Shown here: positions 48,501 to 60,305 of the stretch, one piece after another
Layout of the letters: each line of letters starts with the position of its first letter
Position numbering within the stretch: position 1 is the first letter of the stretch
Source of the DNA: Torreya grandis
Lineage: Eukaryota; Streptophyta; Pinopsida; Cupressales; Taxaceae
DNA length: 64,000 nucleotides
Assembly (NCBI GenBank): GCA_037957365.1
Contig: JARHVA010002128.1
Span: 2,020,001-2,084,000 of the forward strand
Direction: 5' to 3'
The notes under the pieces: model-generated
Database searches by the model: none
The model's input: only the letters and a program-made list of their open reading frames with translations
Told to the model about the DNA's origin: nothing
Translations under genes and position numbers: made by a program

Positions 48501-49475
48501 AATTGGGAAAGGTGGGTGTTGAAAAAGTAGGACTACCATGGGAGTTGGGACCTAAAATTTTGGGTTAATAGGAATGTGGATAATGGGTACCCAAATAATA
48601 TATTAATTTACCTATAATTTATATTAATGTCTAAAACCAAGGATTTATGTGTAAAAATAAGGTTACAAGGATTAGGCCTCCAAGAGAGTAAATGGGAGAA
48701 CTATGAAGAAAATGGAGGAATAGAGGTGGAAAGATGATGGAATGTGGATATTAAAAATGTTTTCATGGTATTTTTATTCCAAGAAGGTGGATGGTAATCT
48801 CATAATCACTCCAAGGGCTAATTTTAATTGCTCAAGGGTGATTCACCAAGCCAAGCATAACTCTTACACCACCTTGCTCAAATTGTCATCAAATAGAGTG
48901 CACACATGTTGAAGAGAGACTTCATAACTTTATTTTGGTAGTTGATTATTAATTTTAAATTATTTCATTATTTCTTAATAGCCATCATTGGATCTTGAAA
49001 CCTCCCTTCTATCTATTTCTTCTTCCTTCTCTTATATGTATGCTTGATTTTGGCATTGTTAAGGATCCTCCACTTGAGTATGGTGAAGCCTTGATAAATT
49101 TTTTAAACAATTAAAGTAATAGATAAGATATTTTTACCTTCTCTTATGACTATATTATAGTGTTTGTGCATGAAATATTTATCTTTTCTAGTGTTTATTT
49201 AGTTCTCCTTAACATGTTATATCATTCTCTCACCTATATGTAGTGTGAACTCACTCTTCTAGGTCATTTGAAGTGTTTAAGTAGTATTGTGAAGGTTAAG
49301 TGAGATAATATTTCATTAGTTTCATTTAGACCTCTTTAAAATAAGCCCTCCTTTCCTAATCATCATCTACCACCTTCATATTGAAATACTGATGTAAGAG
49401 GAGAAAATTAGGAGTAGTGTATGAATAGGTAAATTTCATGCTCATTGTGAATTTTAAGATGTGTGGTAGTGGTCA
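45533..49475 (+). mobile_element. 5' LTR (about 3.9 kb) of a long-LTR retrotransposon
   Basis: Starts TGTTATCCAAAATTGG. From there to about 48,440 it aligns in order with the copy starting TGTTAGCCAAAATTGG at 52,625, once a 2.76-kb insertion in that copy is skipped. Shared blocks include aactttgctt...tagacttgtcatt, ttaggttata, ggataatg-atgcacatggatgat, ttggtttggactttcttac, ggtcaacattctcaagcaaa and tttttgccaacta. No gene within. The 3' end is inferred from CA at 49,474-49,475 before a possible primer site; the stretch 48,440-49,475 has no in-window partner because the other LTR is interrupted at 58,320. Confidence 0.75.
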
Positions 49476-49481
49476 ATAATT

Positions 49482-49499
49482 TGGTGCATCATTTCCCTA
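49482..49499 (+). promoter_or_regulatory. Possible primer-binding site of the long-LTR element
   Basis: TGGTGCATCATTTCCC, six bases after a CA dinucleotide. The start resembles TGGCGCC-type primer sites with decay. Weak on its own. Confidence 0.3.
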
Positions 49500-49649
49500 T
49501 TTTAGTTTGCTTTTAGTTCTTTCTCCTTTTTCCCTTTAAATTTAGTAGGTTTAGTGATATTTATTAAGTTATATATCAAGGGAGATAGCTCTAATGTAGA
49601 GGTTCAATACACTTTTTAGGTCACCCATAAAACTAGGACTATTCCCATG

Positions 49650-52277
49650 CTATCACTTAAGTAAGGAGGCTTGAATAACATACTCAAATGTGCAAATTAT
49701 GATTATAAAATTTTTGGCACACCTAATGGAACAATGATTGCATTCTATTGAAGAGTTATTAATGCTTCTCTTCAATACATCCACCTTTGGAGGTAGGAAC
49801 ATAAGCATAAATGGTGACTCCAAGTGAATGTCAATTGGTATAAGGAACCCAAGTGTGTAAAAATTAGGAAATTGGTATATATTATCATCATTATTTTGAT
49901 AAAAAATCACACTCTATGCCTTCACATTCTTCATATTAGGTTGATGTAATTCATGTATTTACCCCAAGTGGCTCTCAAATAATAGATTTTAAACCTCACC
50001 ATGGTTATCAATAGATGTATATACCCTCTCCCACTTCAAATCCACCTAGTCAACCTTGTCAAAATCATTTTTCTTCTAATCTAGATTTCTTAGAATTAAA
50101 AAAAACCCTTTCAAGTTTGGAAATGCAAATGAGGGAGCTTGATAAAGAGAAGTAACTTGGCCTAATTTGTCTATAACCCTTATATTCAAAATTAAAACAC
50201 TCACATGATGAAGAATTTTGTACATTCACTTAAGTCTGGGTGGGTATATATTTAGAGAAGGAATCACCATATGCCAATTAATGAGGTGATAAAAATAAGA
50301 GGTTTGATTCAATATATAGATAATAGAATAGTACTTAAAGAGAGAAAAAAAATTCAATATATTCAATCTTGTATGCCTTATCCTATTCTAAGTCAAACTT
50401 ATTTTGATATAAATCTAGCACAAGTTGTAATATGCCATCAAGAAAGGCCTATGCCTATACAATCTTCACTTAGTCTTCCTCAAGAGCCTAAAACCATCCC
50501 ATCATGGAGACCTTTTTAGACTAAGACCCTTGATTATGTCATGCCTACTCTTGAGAAAGAAAATTCTACCATGCCTATCCAAAGTTAATAAAAGGAGAAG
50601 TATATGGAGGTAAAGGCAAGAAGGATATTATGTTCTTTAATTCCTTTACCTATATTTCAAGTTACAACTATCCATGAAGTTAAAAACACATCAAAGTTTG
50701 ATAGAATGATTGAAGAGTGGAAGGAGAATAATACAACACCTTTAGTACAATTCTCTTCTCCATCTTTCCAAGAATACTACAATCAACCTAGCCCTCTCAA
50801 AGTCCTAAGTTGGAAGGAAAATATATCAATTTTCATGCAAGATAATGAAATCCCTTATCCTCCCATCCTCTCATTTTATAAAGGAGAACCTACTACATTA
50901 AGGGCAAAAGATGAATTTTTAGTTGGAAATAAGAGCTTGTCAAGATATAAAGGTGAGGTGGTAGTCCTTGAAAGGCTTGAGGAGGTTACAATGGTAAATA
51001 TATATTAAGAAAGATTTGAAGAGAGTGAATATAGTGTGCATGTTTAATATATTGTCATTGACATCACCCTTAGTGAAGAGGAAAAAAAATCAAATATCAA
51101 AGATGAGAAAAAGTCTCTAATTTCTAGATAACAGTTGGATACCCTTCAAGGTGTCACAAATGATCAACTAGATCAATTTTGTTGGTATGGATTTGATGTT
51201 GATGAATAAGAGGTAAAATTAGTCTTGACACCAAAGAAGCATGATGTATTAGACCTTGGATGGGTAGATGAGATTCCGTTTTTCATGGAATAAGAATAAG
51301 ACCAATCTAGTTGTCATGGATTAAGTCTTGATAAAGGAAAAGATGATCTTACAGTAGTTGACCAAATTGTAGCTAAGAATGAGGTGAGTATTCTTGAAGG
51401 AACCTTGGTTATTAGCCTTGTTTAACCTCATGAGTAAGATGAATATTTGAAATAAGTTGTAGTGGCTTCTAGTGAGTAGTTGATAGAGTTAAAATAAGAT
51501 AACATGCATCTATGTCCTAATCCCATTAATGAGTTTGAAGCATTTGAATAGCTTGTTATTCCTCAAGAGAATTACAATAAATATATTCAAGTTATCATGA
51601 TTATAAGTGACCAATAATAATTTTACTTTTGGAAAGAGCTAGAATTTTTTTTCTATAGTTTGGATGGTGAACCTACAACCCAAGAGGAGAATGCTAAGAT
51701 GGTTGTCTTGGCCAATGAACATGATGAAGACATTCATGAGAAAGATCTTGAAAGGAAGACCATGGTTGATGATCTTATGGAGTCTCATGGACAAGTTTAA
51801 GGAGGTCTTAAGGATATGTGGCTGTCCTAATTAGACATGTTTTTGGAATTTGAAGAGCTTGGTAGGATAACACATATAGAATAGAAAAAGGAAGTTATTG
51901 ATGAGAAATGCAAAGTTCTTAGCAAGACAATATGTCTTCTAGATCATCACCAAGAGGTTCAAGTCCATGATGTAACAAGATATGATGAATATGATTTTAT
52001 GAAAGATGAGAAAGAGATTGAATTTAAGGAGCTAATCGAAGATGAAGTTGTTGTTTCCTTCACAAGTCAAAGTGTGATAAATTTGGAGGTCTCTCACATT
52101 TCCAAAAATGGATAGTAGTATGAGGTAATATTTGAAAATGAAGATGAATTTGTGTTTATTGGAGATATGTTTTTTATTGTTGATCCTTTTGAATACAATT
52201 CAAAGATAGTGGTGATCAAGGAAGGAGATACCAAAGCAAGAACAAATCTTGACCATCAACTTGTACATCATTCTTGA
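49650..52277 (+). pseudogene. Decayed non-pol coding region of the long-LTR element, unrecognised
   Basis: The only coding region between the two long LTRs. A leading part at about 50,000-50,150 reads NPPSQPCQNHFSSNLDFLELK in another frame. From 50,271 one frame runs to 52,277 with no frameshift: about 670 codons broken only by stops, mostly TAA/TAG at glutamine-like positions. Open parts include MPINEVIKIRGLIQYID (50,271), MEVKARRILCSLIPLPIFQV (50,604, a 134-codon stretch), CWYGFDVDE near 51.18 kb and DVTRYDEYDFMKDEKEIEF near 51.97 kb. It is strongly acidic toward the C-terminus. No zinc knuckle, protease, RT or integrase motif was seen. It ends about 330 bases before the polypurine tract. 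It may be gag-like or a novel accessory protein of a non-autonomous element. Confidence 0.6.
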
Positions 52278-52608
52278 TCATCACATGAAGGTGACTAAAA
52301 AAAAAAATTCCTTTTGATCTAGGATGATTAGGTATTAAAGGTTAGTTATATATTGTAGTTTCTTGATTTGTCTTCCATAAGTGCTTCTTAACATAGTGTG
52401 TGTTTTTTTTATCTTAGTTTTATTATTGGTGTGTTTACTTCTTATCTTGTTGTGGGTGTTGGTGAAGGCAGTTAGTAGTTTCATTCATTTCAATAGGTTT
52501 GAAGTTAGGTGTCAAAGTCTATTTTAGTTTGTGTTGAGCATATGTGACTTCCTATCCCAATGGAGGCATAAGATAACTAGTCTAGATTCATACCAAGAAT
52601 GACATATT

Positions 52609-52624
52609 AGGAGGTTGATAAAGA
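52609..52624 (+). promoter_or_regulatory. Polypurine tract of the long-LTR element
   Basis: aggaggttgataaaga directly before TGTTAGCC of the 3' LTR. Purine-rich and absent before the 5' LTR, as expected. Confidence 0.6.
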
Positions 52625-53979
52625 TGTTAGCCAAAATTGGACATAAAAGAAGACAATTTAAAACTTTGCTTCTAGACTTGTCATTAACCTTGTTGGTAGC
52701 CTTTGAGAGTTTTGGTCTTGGTCATAGCAAGGATGTATTATAAAATGTTGAATCATCTTAAGGTCTATTGTATGGTATATAATATTGATTTATCCCCCTA
52801 TTCTTATCATTATCTTTTTCATGAAGGTATTATTTGAGTTTTGGAGAGATTAAGGTATTTAAGTAAAGTCTAAGGTTACTTTACCAAGGTCAAGGTATGC
52901 TAGCTCACAGTGAGATATTGGTGTGTTAACACTTCTAAGGTGATTTAATTTCATATAGTGGATGAAGGATTCTAAATACAAGGTATAAAAAGGTGAAAAC
53001 ATTATTATTTCATGTTTAGAAAAATTTAAGGTAGTTTTGGAGAAATTAAGGTAATGTTTACATTTGCTAATTTATAAAATTAAGTGCATTTTTGGGCCTC
53101 CAATGCATTTATAAAAAATTTCAAAGTTATTTATCCCTAACTCATGTTCACCTAGGTTAGTTCAATGTGAAATAAGTGGTGGGACCTTATAAATATCTAG
53201 AAATTAAAGTATAATGTAGAAATACACTTTCCAAGGGCTTGTAAAGCATTTTGTTCAATGTGGAGATGGTTAATTTAGGTTAAAGCTTGATGGTGTTGGG
53301 CCTCTTAGATGGTTTTAGGGTCATATCAGTATTTTATTTATAATTTGAAGGTAAAAATAATTCAAAAAACATTTTAGCTTCTCCGTCACACCCTTTTCAA
53401 GCTTGTGAAGGTCATGTTTAGGTGTTCATTCCATGAAGAGGAAAGGGATTTGGAGCCATTTATCTTTGGGGTTGATAAGGGCCCCTATGAACTCAAAATT
53501 ACATGCATTATATTTAGGTTAATTTTGACCATTTTTACCATAATTTAAAATGGATCAACCCCCATTAAGCAAAAATCTTATATAGGGGGCTCATTATAGC
53601 ATCATAGGGTGTTGCATAGTTCTATTTAATGTCATTTCCTATGCCATTCTAGATTTGGTCATCATATAATCTAGTCCTTGTGTCATTTGATATCTTATGG
53701 GTCATTTTAGATTCATATATGAAAGTGATAGGTTTTCATAGTGTTCAAGTAGTCAAAGCATGGGGTGAGTTGCACATGCCTTAGAAGTTCATTGGAGCCT
53801 TCAAAAGATGAAGCGACAGTTAATATAACAAGTCTATAATTCTTTCATATTTTTGGATAAGTTTTAGGGACTCATTAGAAGTTTTATATACAACAAAAAT
53901 ATTGAAGACCTATTTATTTCAAGAAAAATTTCCAAAGCATAAGTATTTATTTTAGGGAAATCATTCCACAACAATTTTC

Positions 53980-54350
53980 TTGAAGGCAAGATTCTTTCGG
54001 ACAAAGTGTCCAAGAAAAATAGTCCAATGAAAAAATATCAAGGGTTTGTTTCTTTTGAAAATTTTGTCTACAAAAAAATCCAAAAGAACTATTTATTTAG
54101 GGAAAAATATCTAAAGCATAATTTTTTTTTTGGGAAATTATTTTTCAATAATTTTCCTAAAGACAGAATTCTTTTGAACAAAGCGTCCAAGAAAAATAGT
54201 CTAATGCAAAAGTCTCAAAGGTTTGTTTCTTTCAAACATTTTTTTCACAAAAGAAAATCTAAGTCTGATTTCTTTCAGACAAATTATCTGATAAAAAAGG
54301 CTAAGGACACATTCTTTCTCAAAAAATGTCTAAAACATAAAGCCTGATGA
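53980..54350. repeat. About 177-bp tandem repeat inside the insertion
   Basis: attctttcggacaaagtgtc at about 53,990 recurs as attcttttgaacaaagcgtc at about 54,168, each followed by caagaaaaatagtc, caaaggtttgtttctttt-like and caaaa(g)aaaatc segments; a partial third set follows near 54,270. A 113-codon open frame here is lysine/phenylalanine-rich because of the repeat. Confidence 0.7.
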
Positions 54351-54539
54351 CCCATATTATTTCAAGAAAATTGGCCAATGCAAAAATTCCAAAGTCATCA
54401 TTCTTGTGGGGAAATTGTCCCAAATACAAAGATCCCAAGGACATTACCCACAACAAAATATACAATGGAATTGAATTTTTTTAGGAAACTTGATCTACTA
54501 GAGTATCATGTTTGTGGAAATGTCAAAAATGATCCCAAG

Positions 54540-54760
54540 TAAAAAATCATTGGCATTAAAATGTGATGGTCACATAGACATCATTGATGGTCTCACAGAC
54601 ATCATTGACAGTTGTGTGGATGTCAAATTTAAGTCATGGAAAATAACCATTAGGATTCAAATATCTTAGAAATGGTTGTGTAGATGTCAAATATGTTCAT
54701 GCAAGTGTCAAATATAGGCACATGAATGTAAAGTTTAGGCTCAGTAAAATAACCATTTGA
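54540..54760. repeat. Short gatgtcaaat and catcattgatggtc repeats
   Basis: Within the same insertion, words such as agacatcattgatggtc, gtgtggatgtcaaat and gtgtagatgtcaaat repeat several times over about 200 bases. Confidence 0.6.
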
Positions 54761-57700
54761 GTTTAAACAATGGGTCTTAATAGATCAGTGGTAAGCATTC
54801 CATCATATACCAAAATCAATAGATTAGATGATTTGATAGTATCAATGGGTTACAAATATCTATGATGCACATTTGATCATGAAAACATAGATAAATGGTA
54901 TGAGTAATGTCAATAGATCAAGGGGCTTAGATCAAATTCAATGTTGCCAACTATCATAATCTCAGGATCATGGATCAATGATCAATGGCCAGTGTTAAAA
55001 GTCAAAGCAGAGAAACTTGAGGAGGTATCACCTGGGCAAATTTGACTAGACTTTAGATGGGAAAGATGGGATACATGTTCAAATTATGACAAATAAAATT
55101 ATATAATGGAACAAATAATGTGGCAAGCAAGTCAACATAGGAAACTACATAGGATCAAAGGACTTTATAGCAAAACAAGCTCTTCAAACTCATATGCCAC
55201 CATGAAATCTTGGTCAAAGACTAAATTTAAGAAACTACTACTAGATGTAAAGAATGAAGTCTAAAAATCAATGAGTGACTATAGATGGTAAATGAAAATG
55301 TATATAATATAGCTAACAACCTAGGAAATGTTTGTGACTATCATAACATATGTGACGACTCTCCTAATTGATTTTTAAATGCTTGAGAGATGATCCGTGA
55401 TGAAAACAATTTCATGAAGGATGGATAAAGAATATTTAAAATATTTTAGTGAGTTTATCATGATTTATATAGAAATTTTTATTAAGAGGAATCCATGGTC
55501 TATTTCACACTTAGTTTCACCTGTAATATAACTTGTTCTCATGTCTGGACATGTGTTTTGGTGACTCTTGAACTTCTTTCTTTTCTCCTCTCTCTGAAGT
55601 TTTATAAGTTCCAGACATTTTAGCCTTTGTAATATAATTACACTTTATGTATGGTGAATACCTACTATAATGATTCCATATTTTTCCTTTGAACATTAAT
55701 GTAAATCTAGTTTTGAGTTCTTGAATAATTGTTTAAGTGTGCAAGTGATGTATGGTGATGCAAAGTGATAATTCTCTATCGTTTCTTCCCTTATCCTTTC
55801 ATGTTTGTGCAAGATTTCCTATTATAACAAGTCATATGAAGTGTTATTAAGTGTATGATCCTATATTTTAAGTGTTAAATGAGAATTAGTGTTTATAACT
55901 AGCCTATGGTTCACTTACCTTGGATAGATTTCATGCATCTCACCTTCATTTTGAAATAATCATGTTAGAATCCATAGGACTTGGAAGTTCATTTTTATGC
56001 CTTGTTTATTAGTGTATTAAATAATGATGGTAATATGGAAAACATATTAGTGTATAAAACCCTTATATTAGGTTAATTTCATGCAAATTTTAACTCTTTT
56101 CCCATAATCAACTAGTTAAGTAGGTGTGAGCATTTCAAGATACATTCAGGGAAATAACCCTTAAATCTAGAGGCTCACTTCTAATATAGGTACACCCACA
56201 TACCTAAAAGTGTTCACATGTTGAAAAAATATGGAATAGGCTTTAACATCTTATTATAGGGTGAAATATTTGGTGATAATAGTTATAAGGGCTTAACTTT
56301 ATGAACAATTATTCAAAAGTTAAGCAACCCAAAACCCTCTTAAAACCCCATAGGCAGAGTTTTATTCTTATTCCAATGAATTTAAGGATAATGAATGCAC
56401 ATGGATGATTTTTATAAATCATTAAATGTTTGAATATTCTTCTCACATGCTTTTCTGCCATTAGTTGGCATGTGTGGGCAATCAAGATAGTAAAAATGCT
56501 ATATTTTTATTATTTTGAATGTGGCAAACATGGTTTTTATGAACTATGACACCTTTAGGCATATATTTTTTTATTTTTGGACTTAAAACATTATAAATAA
56601 TCTCCATAAATATTAATATACTCTATTTATACCTTCTTCAAGCACCAATAGGGTTAAATTTCAAAGATATTAACAAGTATGCTGATTGTGCATAAGATTG
56701 CTTATAGGTGGTTGTCAAAAGTGCCTAAGAAAGATGAATCCATGGTATTTGAACGTAATATAAAAAAATTTAATATATTATGAGTCATTTTAAATTTTTT
56801 TGGAGTGGATAATCCACCAAAGAGGTAATATAGGCAAGCTAAATAGTGTTTTGGTGAAGACCTTGTTGAAGGAGGTTTTAAGATTATTGAATCTAAAGGA
56901 AGTAATGTTGCTTCTAGTTTTTGTTCCTCAAGAAACAAATAGGAAAATTGGTTTATTTTTTATACTATTTAACCTTTTGATTTAAATTAACATCTATAAT
57001 ATGGATAAACTCACTCCATAAACATGTTAAATATAAGATTTTAGGATATAGTCCTTTAAAAATGTTGGTTTGGACTTTCTTACAAGGTCTTAAATGCAAA
57101 AAAGTAGCTAAAAGACATATAAGAAAGGATTAAATGGTAGTAAATACCTATATTAGGTTAAATTACACTATTAAAAATCCTACAGTGCTCTCAAAGATGC
57201 ATTTAATGCATACACAATCCTAAATGTTCATCTACAACCCTACAAGGCAAAGGATAGGTTCTTATGAGCAGCCACTTTTGAGGTTTGAATGATAACACAT
57301 GTGAAATGAGTAATAAATAAATTCATGGGTATAGTTAATATACTCTCATAATAATAAAATATGATTGACCAAACCCCTTGACAATTATTTAAGTGCACCA
57401 ATAGGGTACATACATAAATACAACATTCTTGTGTTTTATAGGCAAGACTAGGTATGTGAAGGCAATTTGGGGTGTTCAAGAAGGATTTGAGCCTTGAAAA
57501 TTGTTATATAAGGTCAATACTTAATATAAATGGATATAATGAAAATATATAACATCATAAAGTTATTAAACTAGGATAAATGTAGGCCTATATGTCTACA
57601 TACCTATAGGTCAACAGACCTATAGGTCAACATTCTCAAGCAAACAGAGAAAACCTTGTATGCATATGTTTGTTTGAAGATGAAACTAAAGAGTGAGAGC

Positions 57701-58319
57701 CTAAATGAGATGTTATAAAGGTATTTAATATGTATAAAAATTAGAATAATTGGAATAAATAACTACTTATTGAAACCTATAAGCATCAAATCATAACAAG
57801 ACCTTTCAAGCTTATTAAGAGACTTTTTCTAAGCCTATTTTCAAAAATTCATGAAAATATGCCATGGTTTGTACTGAGTTTGAATTTTGGATTGATATAG
57901 GATGTGTGAATGAGCCATTTTATGTGTTTAAAATGTTTTTAAGATGATCAAAAATTACAAAAACACCTACAACCATTCATACAGTCTAAAATACACATAA
58001 AATGGTGAGAAATTCGCATGATTGGAGGGTTTTGAAGGTCGATATTGAAAAAATAATGATTGGAAGAGTTGAGGGGACTTGGGGAAGACATAAAAAATTA
58101 TTTAGTTTGGTTTGAAACACCCTAAGACCATCTCTATCCGTTTTTTATCTCTCAGCCTACTTAGGCCTGTATTTTTGCCAACTAGGGCTAAAAACCTTAT
58201 AATTGACCTAATTTGAATTCTAACCCATGAAATCTCTTGAAACTCTATCATAAGACATGTTTTGATGTGAAATAAATCATTTTTTTTTGTTTTTAGGTGG
58301 TAATTTATGGAATTTTATG

Positions 58320-59200
58320 TGTATACATCCAATTCCTATCACTATTATGCTAAAATTGTCAATCTAAACAACATTCTACAAAAATACACAATCTGGGCCA
58401 AAATCACTAAAGCATGCTAAATGGTTTGAACTTGTCACATACAGGTGATAATTTATGATAATTTATACTTTAATAAGGAAATTAATTTTATGTGATTATT
58501 ATTTTTTCTCAAATCACTTTGATTCAAATTATGACCACACAAAATGATGCTCTAGACCACTGATTTCTTCTAATTTGGTAGCACACATCATATGCATGTG
58601 TTATTTCATGTCCACAATGATCTAAATGGTGAATTTTTCTATACAAAACTAAAACCTTCTTATAATTACACTTCAAATCAAATTATTACTTGGTAAATTG
58701 ACATTTTGATGAGTTTGATCTAATGAACAACCAATTTCCAAAGAATTGCAAAAAATTAATTAAACCCACTTAAGAAAATTCAACCAAATCAATAGCTTAA
58801 GTGAAAAATCCATGTAATTTATTGAAAACCTATTAATTGGAAATTATTTCCTCAAATATACATCACCTTATGACATCATTAGTGGGGTGGCATACATAAT
58901 CCAATAAAGGAATAAATATTAGGTTTAAGCCCTCTCATACCTCATTAATGCCACATTCTTCTAAATATTAATGGGGATATTTATGGCTTATCCTTGTAAA
59001 ATTTAATTGATTCATGGACACACATATTGATCTCAATATGTATGGTCATGGTTGATTCTGATCATTTTAAAAAATCTATAAATAAGTGGGCCAAGACCAC
59101 CATTTTTAAGCTTCATTAATGCAAACTTATTATGTAGAAATTACAATAGATAAGCTTCACCTATTTGCACATATTGATTGAATTCATGAGACTAAACCAT
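58320..59200 (+). mobile_element. 5' LTR of Tat/Ogre-like gypsy element
   Basis: Starts TGTATACATCCAATTCC at 58,320 and matches the copy at 63,256-64,000 throughout, ending in the window at the shared gattctgatcatt (59,055). I count about 14 differences in the first 120 bases, roughly 88% identity. A TATA box lies at 59,077. The 3' end is uncertain (59,130-59,370). Preceding ttatg is the probable target sequence inside the long LTR. Confidence 0.8.
59077..59084 (+). promoter_or_regulatory. TATA box of the Tat-like LTR
   Basis: tataaata in ctataaataagtgggcc, about 760 bases into the LTR. Core promoter position for U3/R. Confidence 0.5.
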
Positions 59201-59379
59201 TGGTGCACTAGAAAATTATGGAGTAGCATGATATTCTTCATTGATAGAGACTTTGAGTACCAAATCCAAGGTAAATAATGTTTTTTGGCTGTTATTGGAA
59301 GGAGGGTCACTCTTTGGAAGGTTTGATGGTATATTCCTTTCTTAAATAGATCTTTGATTTCCTTAGGATCACCCCTTGA

Positions 59380-60305
59380 GGGAGTAGGCTTGGATCTTTG
59401 TGTCTTCTATGCTTATTTTGGGTTTTTATCTACTAACACATAGACTAACTTGATTTTTAATCTTACTAAGTAAATCAAGGCCATTCCTCTCATTTACATC
59501 ATTAGGAAGTAGATTACTAAGTTCATAAATTGCCATATCATCTATTGATATATATCCCAGCCTATATTATATCTAATGATGGAAGGTCATTTATAAACCA
59601 AGATGTTAAATCTCTTTGTGAAAAATTCAAAATCAAGCTTAAGAAATCCACACCATATAACCTGCAAGGCAATGGTCAAGCTAAGGCATCAAACAAAACC
59701 ATTGTTGTAATACTAAGAATATTGTTAATGATGTTGGCCATAATTGGCACTTGCAAATTTTTCCTACCCTTTGGGATTATTTCACTATTAATCAAACCCC
59801 CACAGGAGCCATTCCACACTCCCTTGTTTATGGCACATAAGTTATTATCTTTATTGAGATTGAGATGCCTTCACTGTGAGTATCCTTGGAAATTATTAAA
59901 GATGATTAAGATTATAGAATTTCTAGGTTTTAACAGATAGAAATCATTGGTGTAAAATTTTTGGCTGCCTTAGAAATCTTGAAATCCTATCAAAATAGAT
60001 TTCATAGAATCTATAACAATCACATTCTACCTAGGGAGTTTGAAATTGGTGATTTGGTCTTTAAAGAGAATCAGAAGAACACTAATGTTGAATGCAATAA
60101 GGGTAATTTTTAACCCAATTGGGTAGGCTCATATGTCATCACACCAAATTATGGATTGGGGGCATACTGGTTGACTAATCTAGGTGGTGAATAACTCCCA
60201 GAGCCCATGAACATTATACATCTCAAATGGCTATGCATTGGATAACCTTTTGAAAAATTGTCTATAAGACCCATTACTTGGGGTCAATTTGTGTTGAAGT
60301 AATTT
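59380..60305 (+). pseudogene. Ty3/gypsy integrase, decayed
   Basis: The only pol domain left in this element. Reading: VGLDL near 59,390, KAIPL near 59,480, then in the open stretch 59,530-59,940 SNDGRSFINQ (D-block near 59,575), KSTPYNLQGNGQAKASNK (the TPY-x-PQGNGQ-E-A-x-NK block with the catalytic E replaced by K) and EIEMPSL in another frame near 59,860. The C-terminal domain at about 59,970-60,250 has YNNHILPREFEIGDLVFKE, then NWVGSYVITPNYGLGAYWL and HLKWL. The catalytic glutamate change and frameshifts show it is dead. Gag, protease, RT and RNase H are missing between the LTR and this point. Confidence 0.85.

Larger units (their letters stand above)
53522..56280. mobile_element. 2.76-kb insertion in the 3' long LTR
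   Basis: Present in this LTR and missing from its sister, in which ttaggttatagggg is continuous. Flanks are ggtta (53,517-53,521) and agtta (56,281-56,285), a possible 4-5 bp target duplication. The ends (ATTTTGACCA... and, inverted, ATTATCACCA...) are partly similar and could be imperfect terminal inverted repeats; they are not TG...CA. It holds internal tandem repeats and no recognisable protein. A deletion from the 5' LTR between short direct repeats is the alternative. Confidence 0.55.
52625..58319 (+). mobile_element. 3' LTR of the long-LTR retrotransposon, twice interrupted
   Basis: Aligns with 45,533-48,440. The homologous parts are 52,625-53,521 and 56,281-58,319. The gap between them is a 2,759-bp segment absent from the 5' LTR. 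At 58,320 the LTR is cut by the start of a Tat-like gypsy LTR, so its last kilobase lies outside the window. By eye identity to the 5' LTR is roughly 80-85%, indicating an old insertion. Confidence 0.75.

Noticed and set aside
54006..54347. 113-codon lysine/phenylalanine-rich frame
   Set aside because: It follows a 177-bp tandem repeat and has no codon bias or motif. Most likely noncoding insertion DNA.
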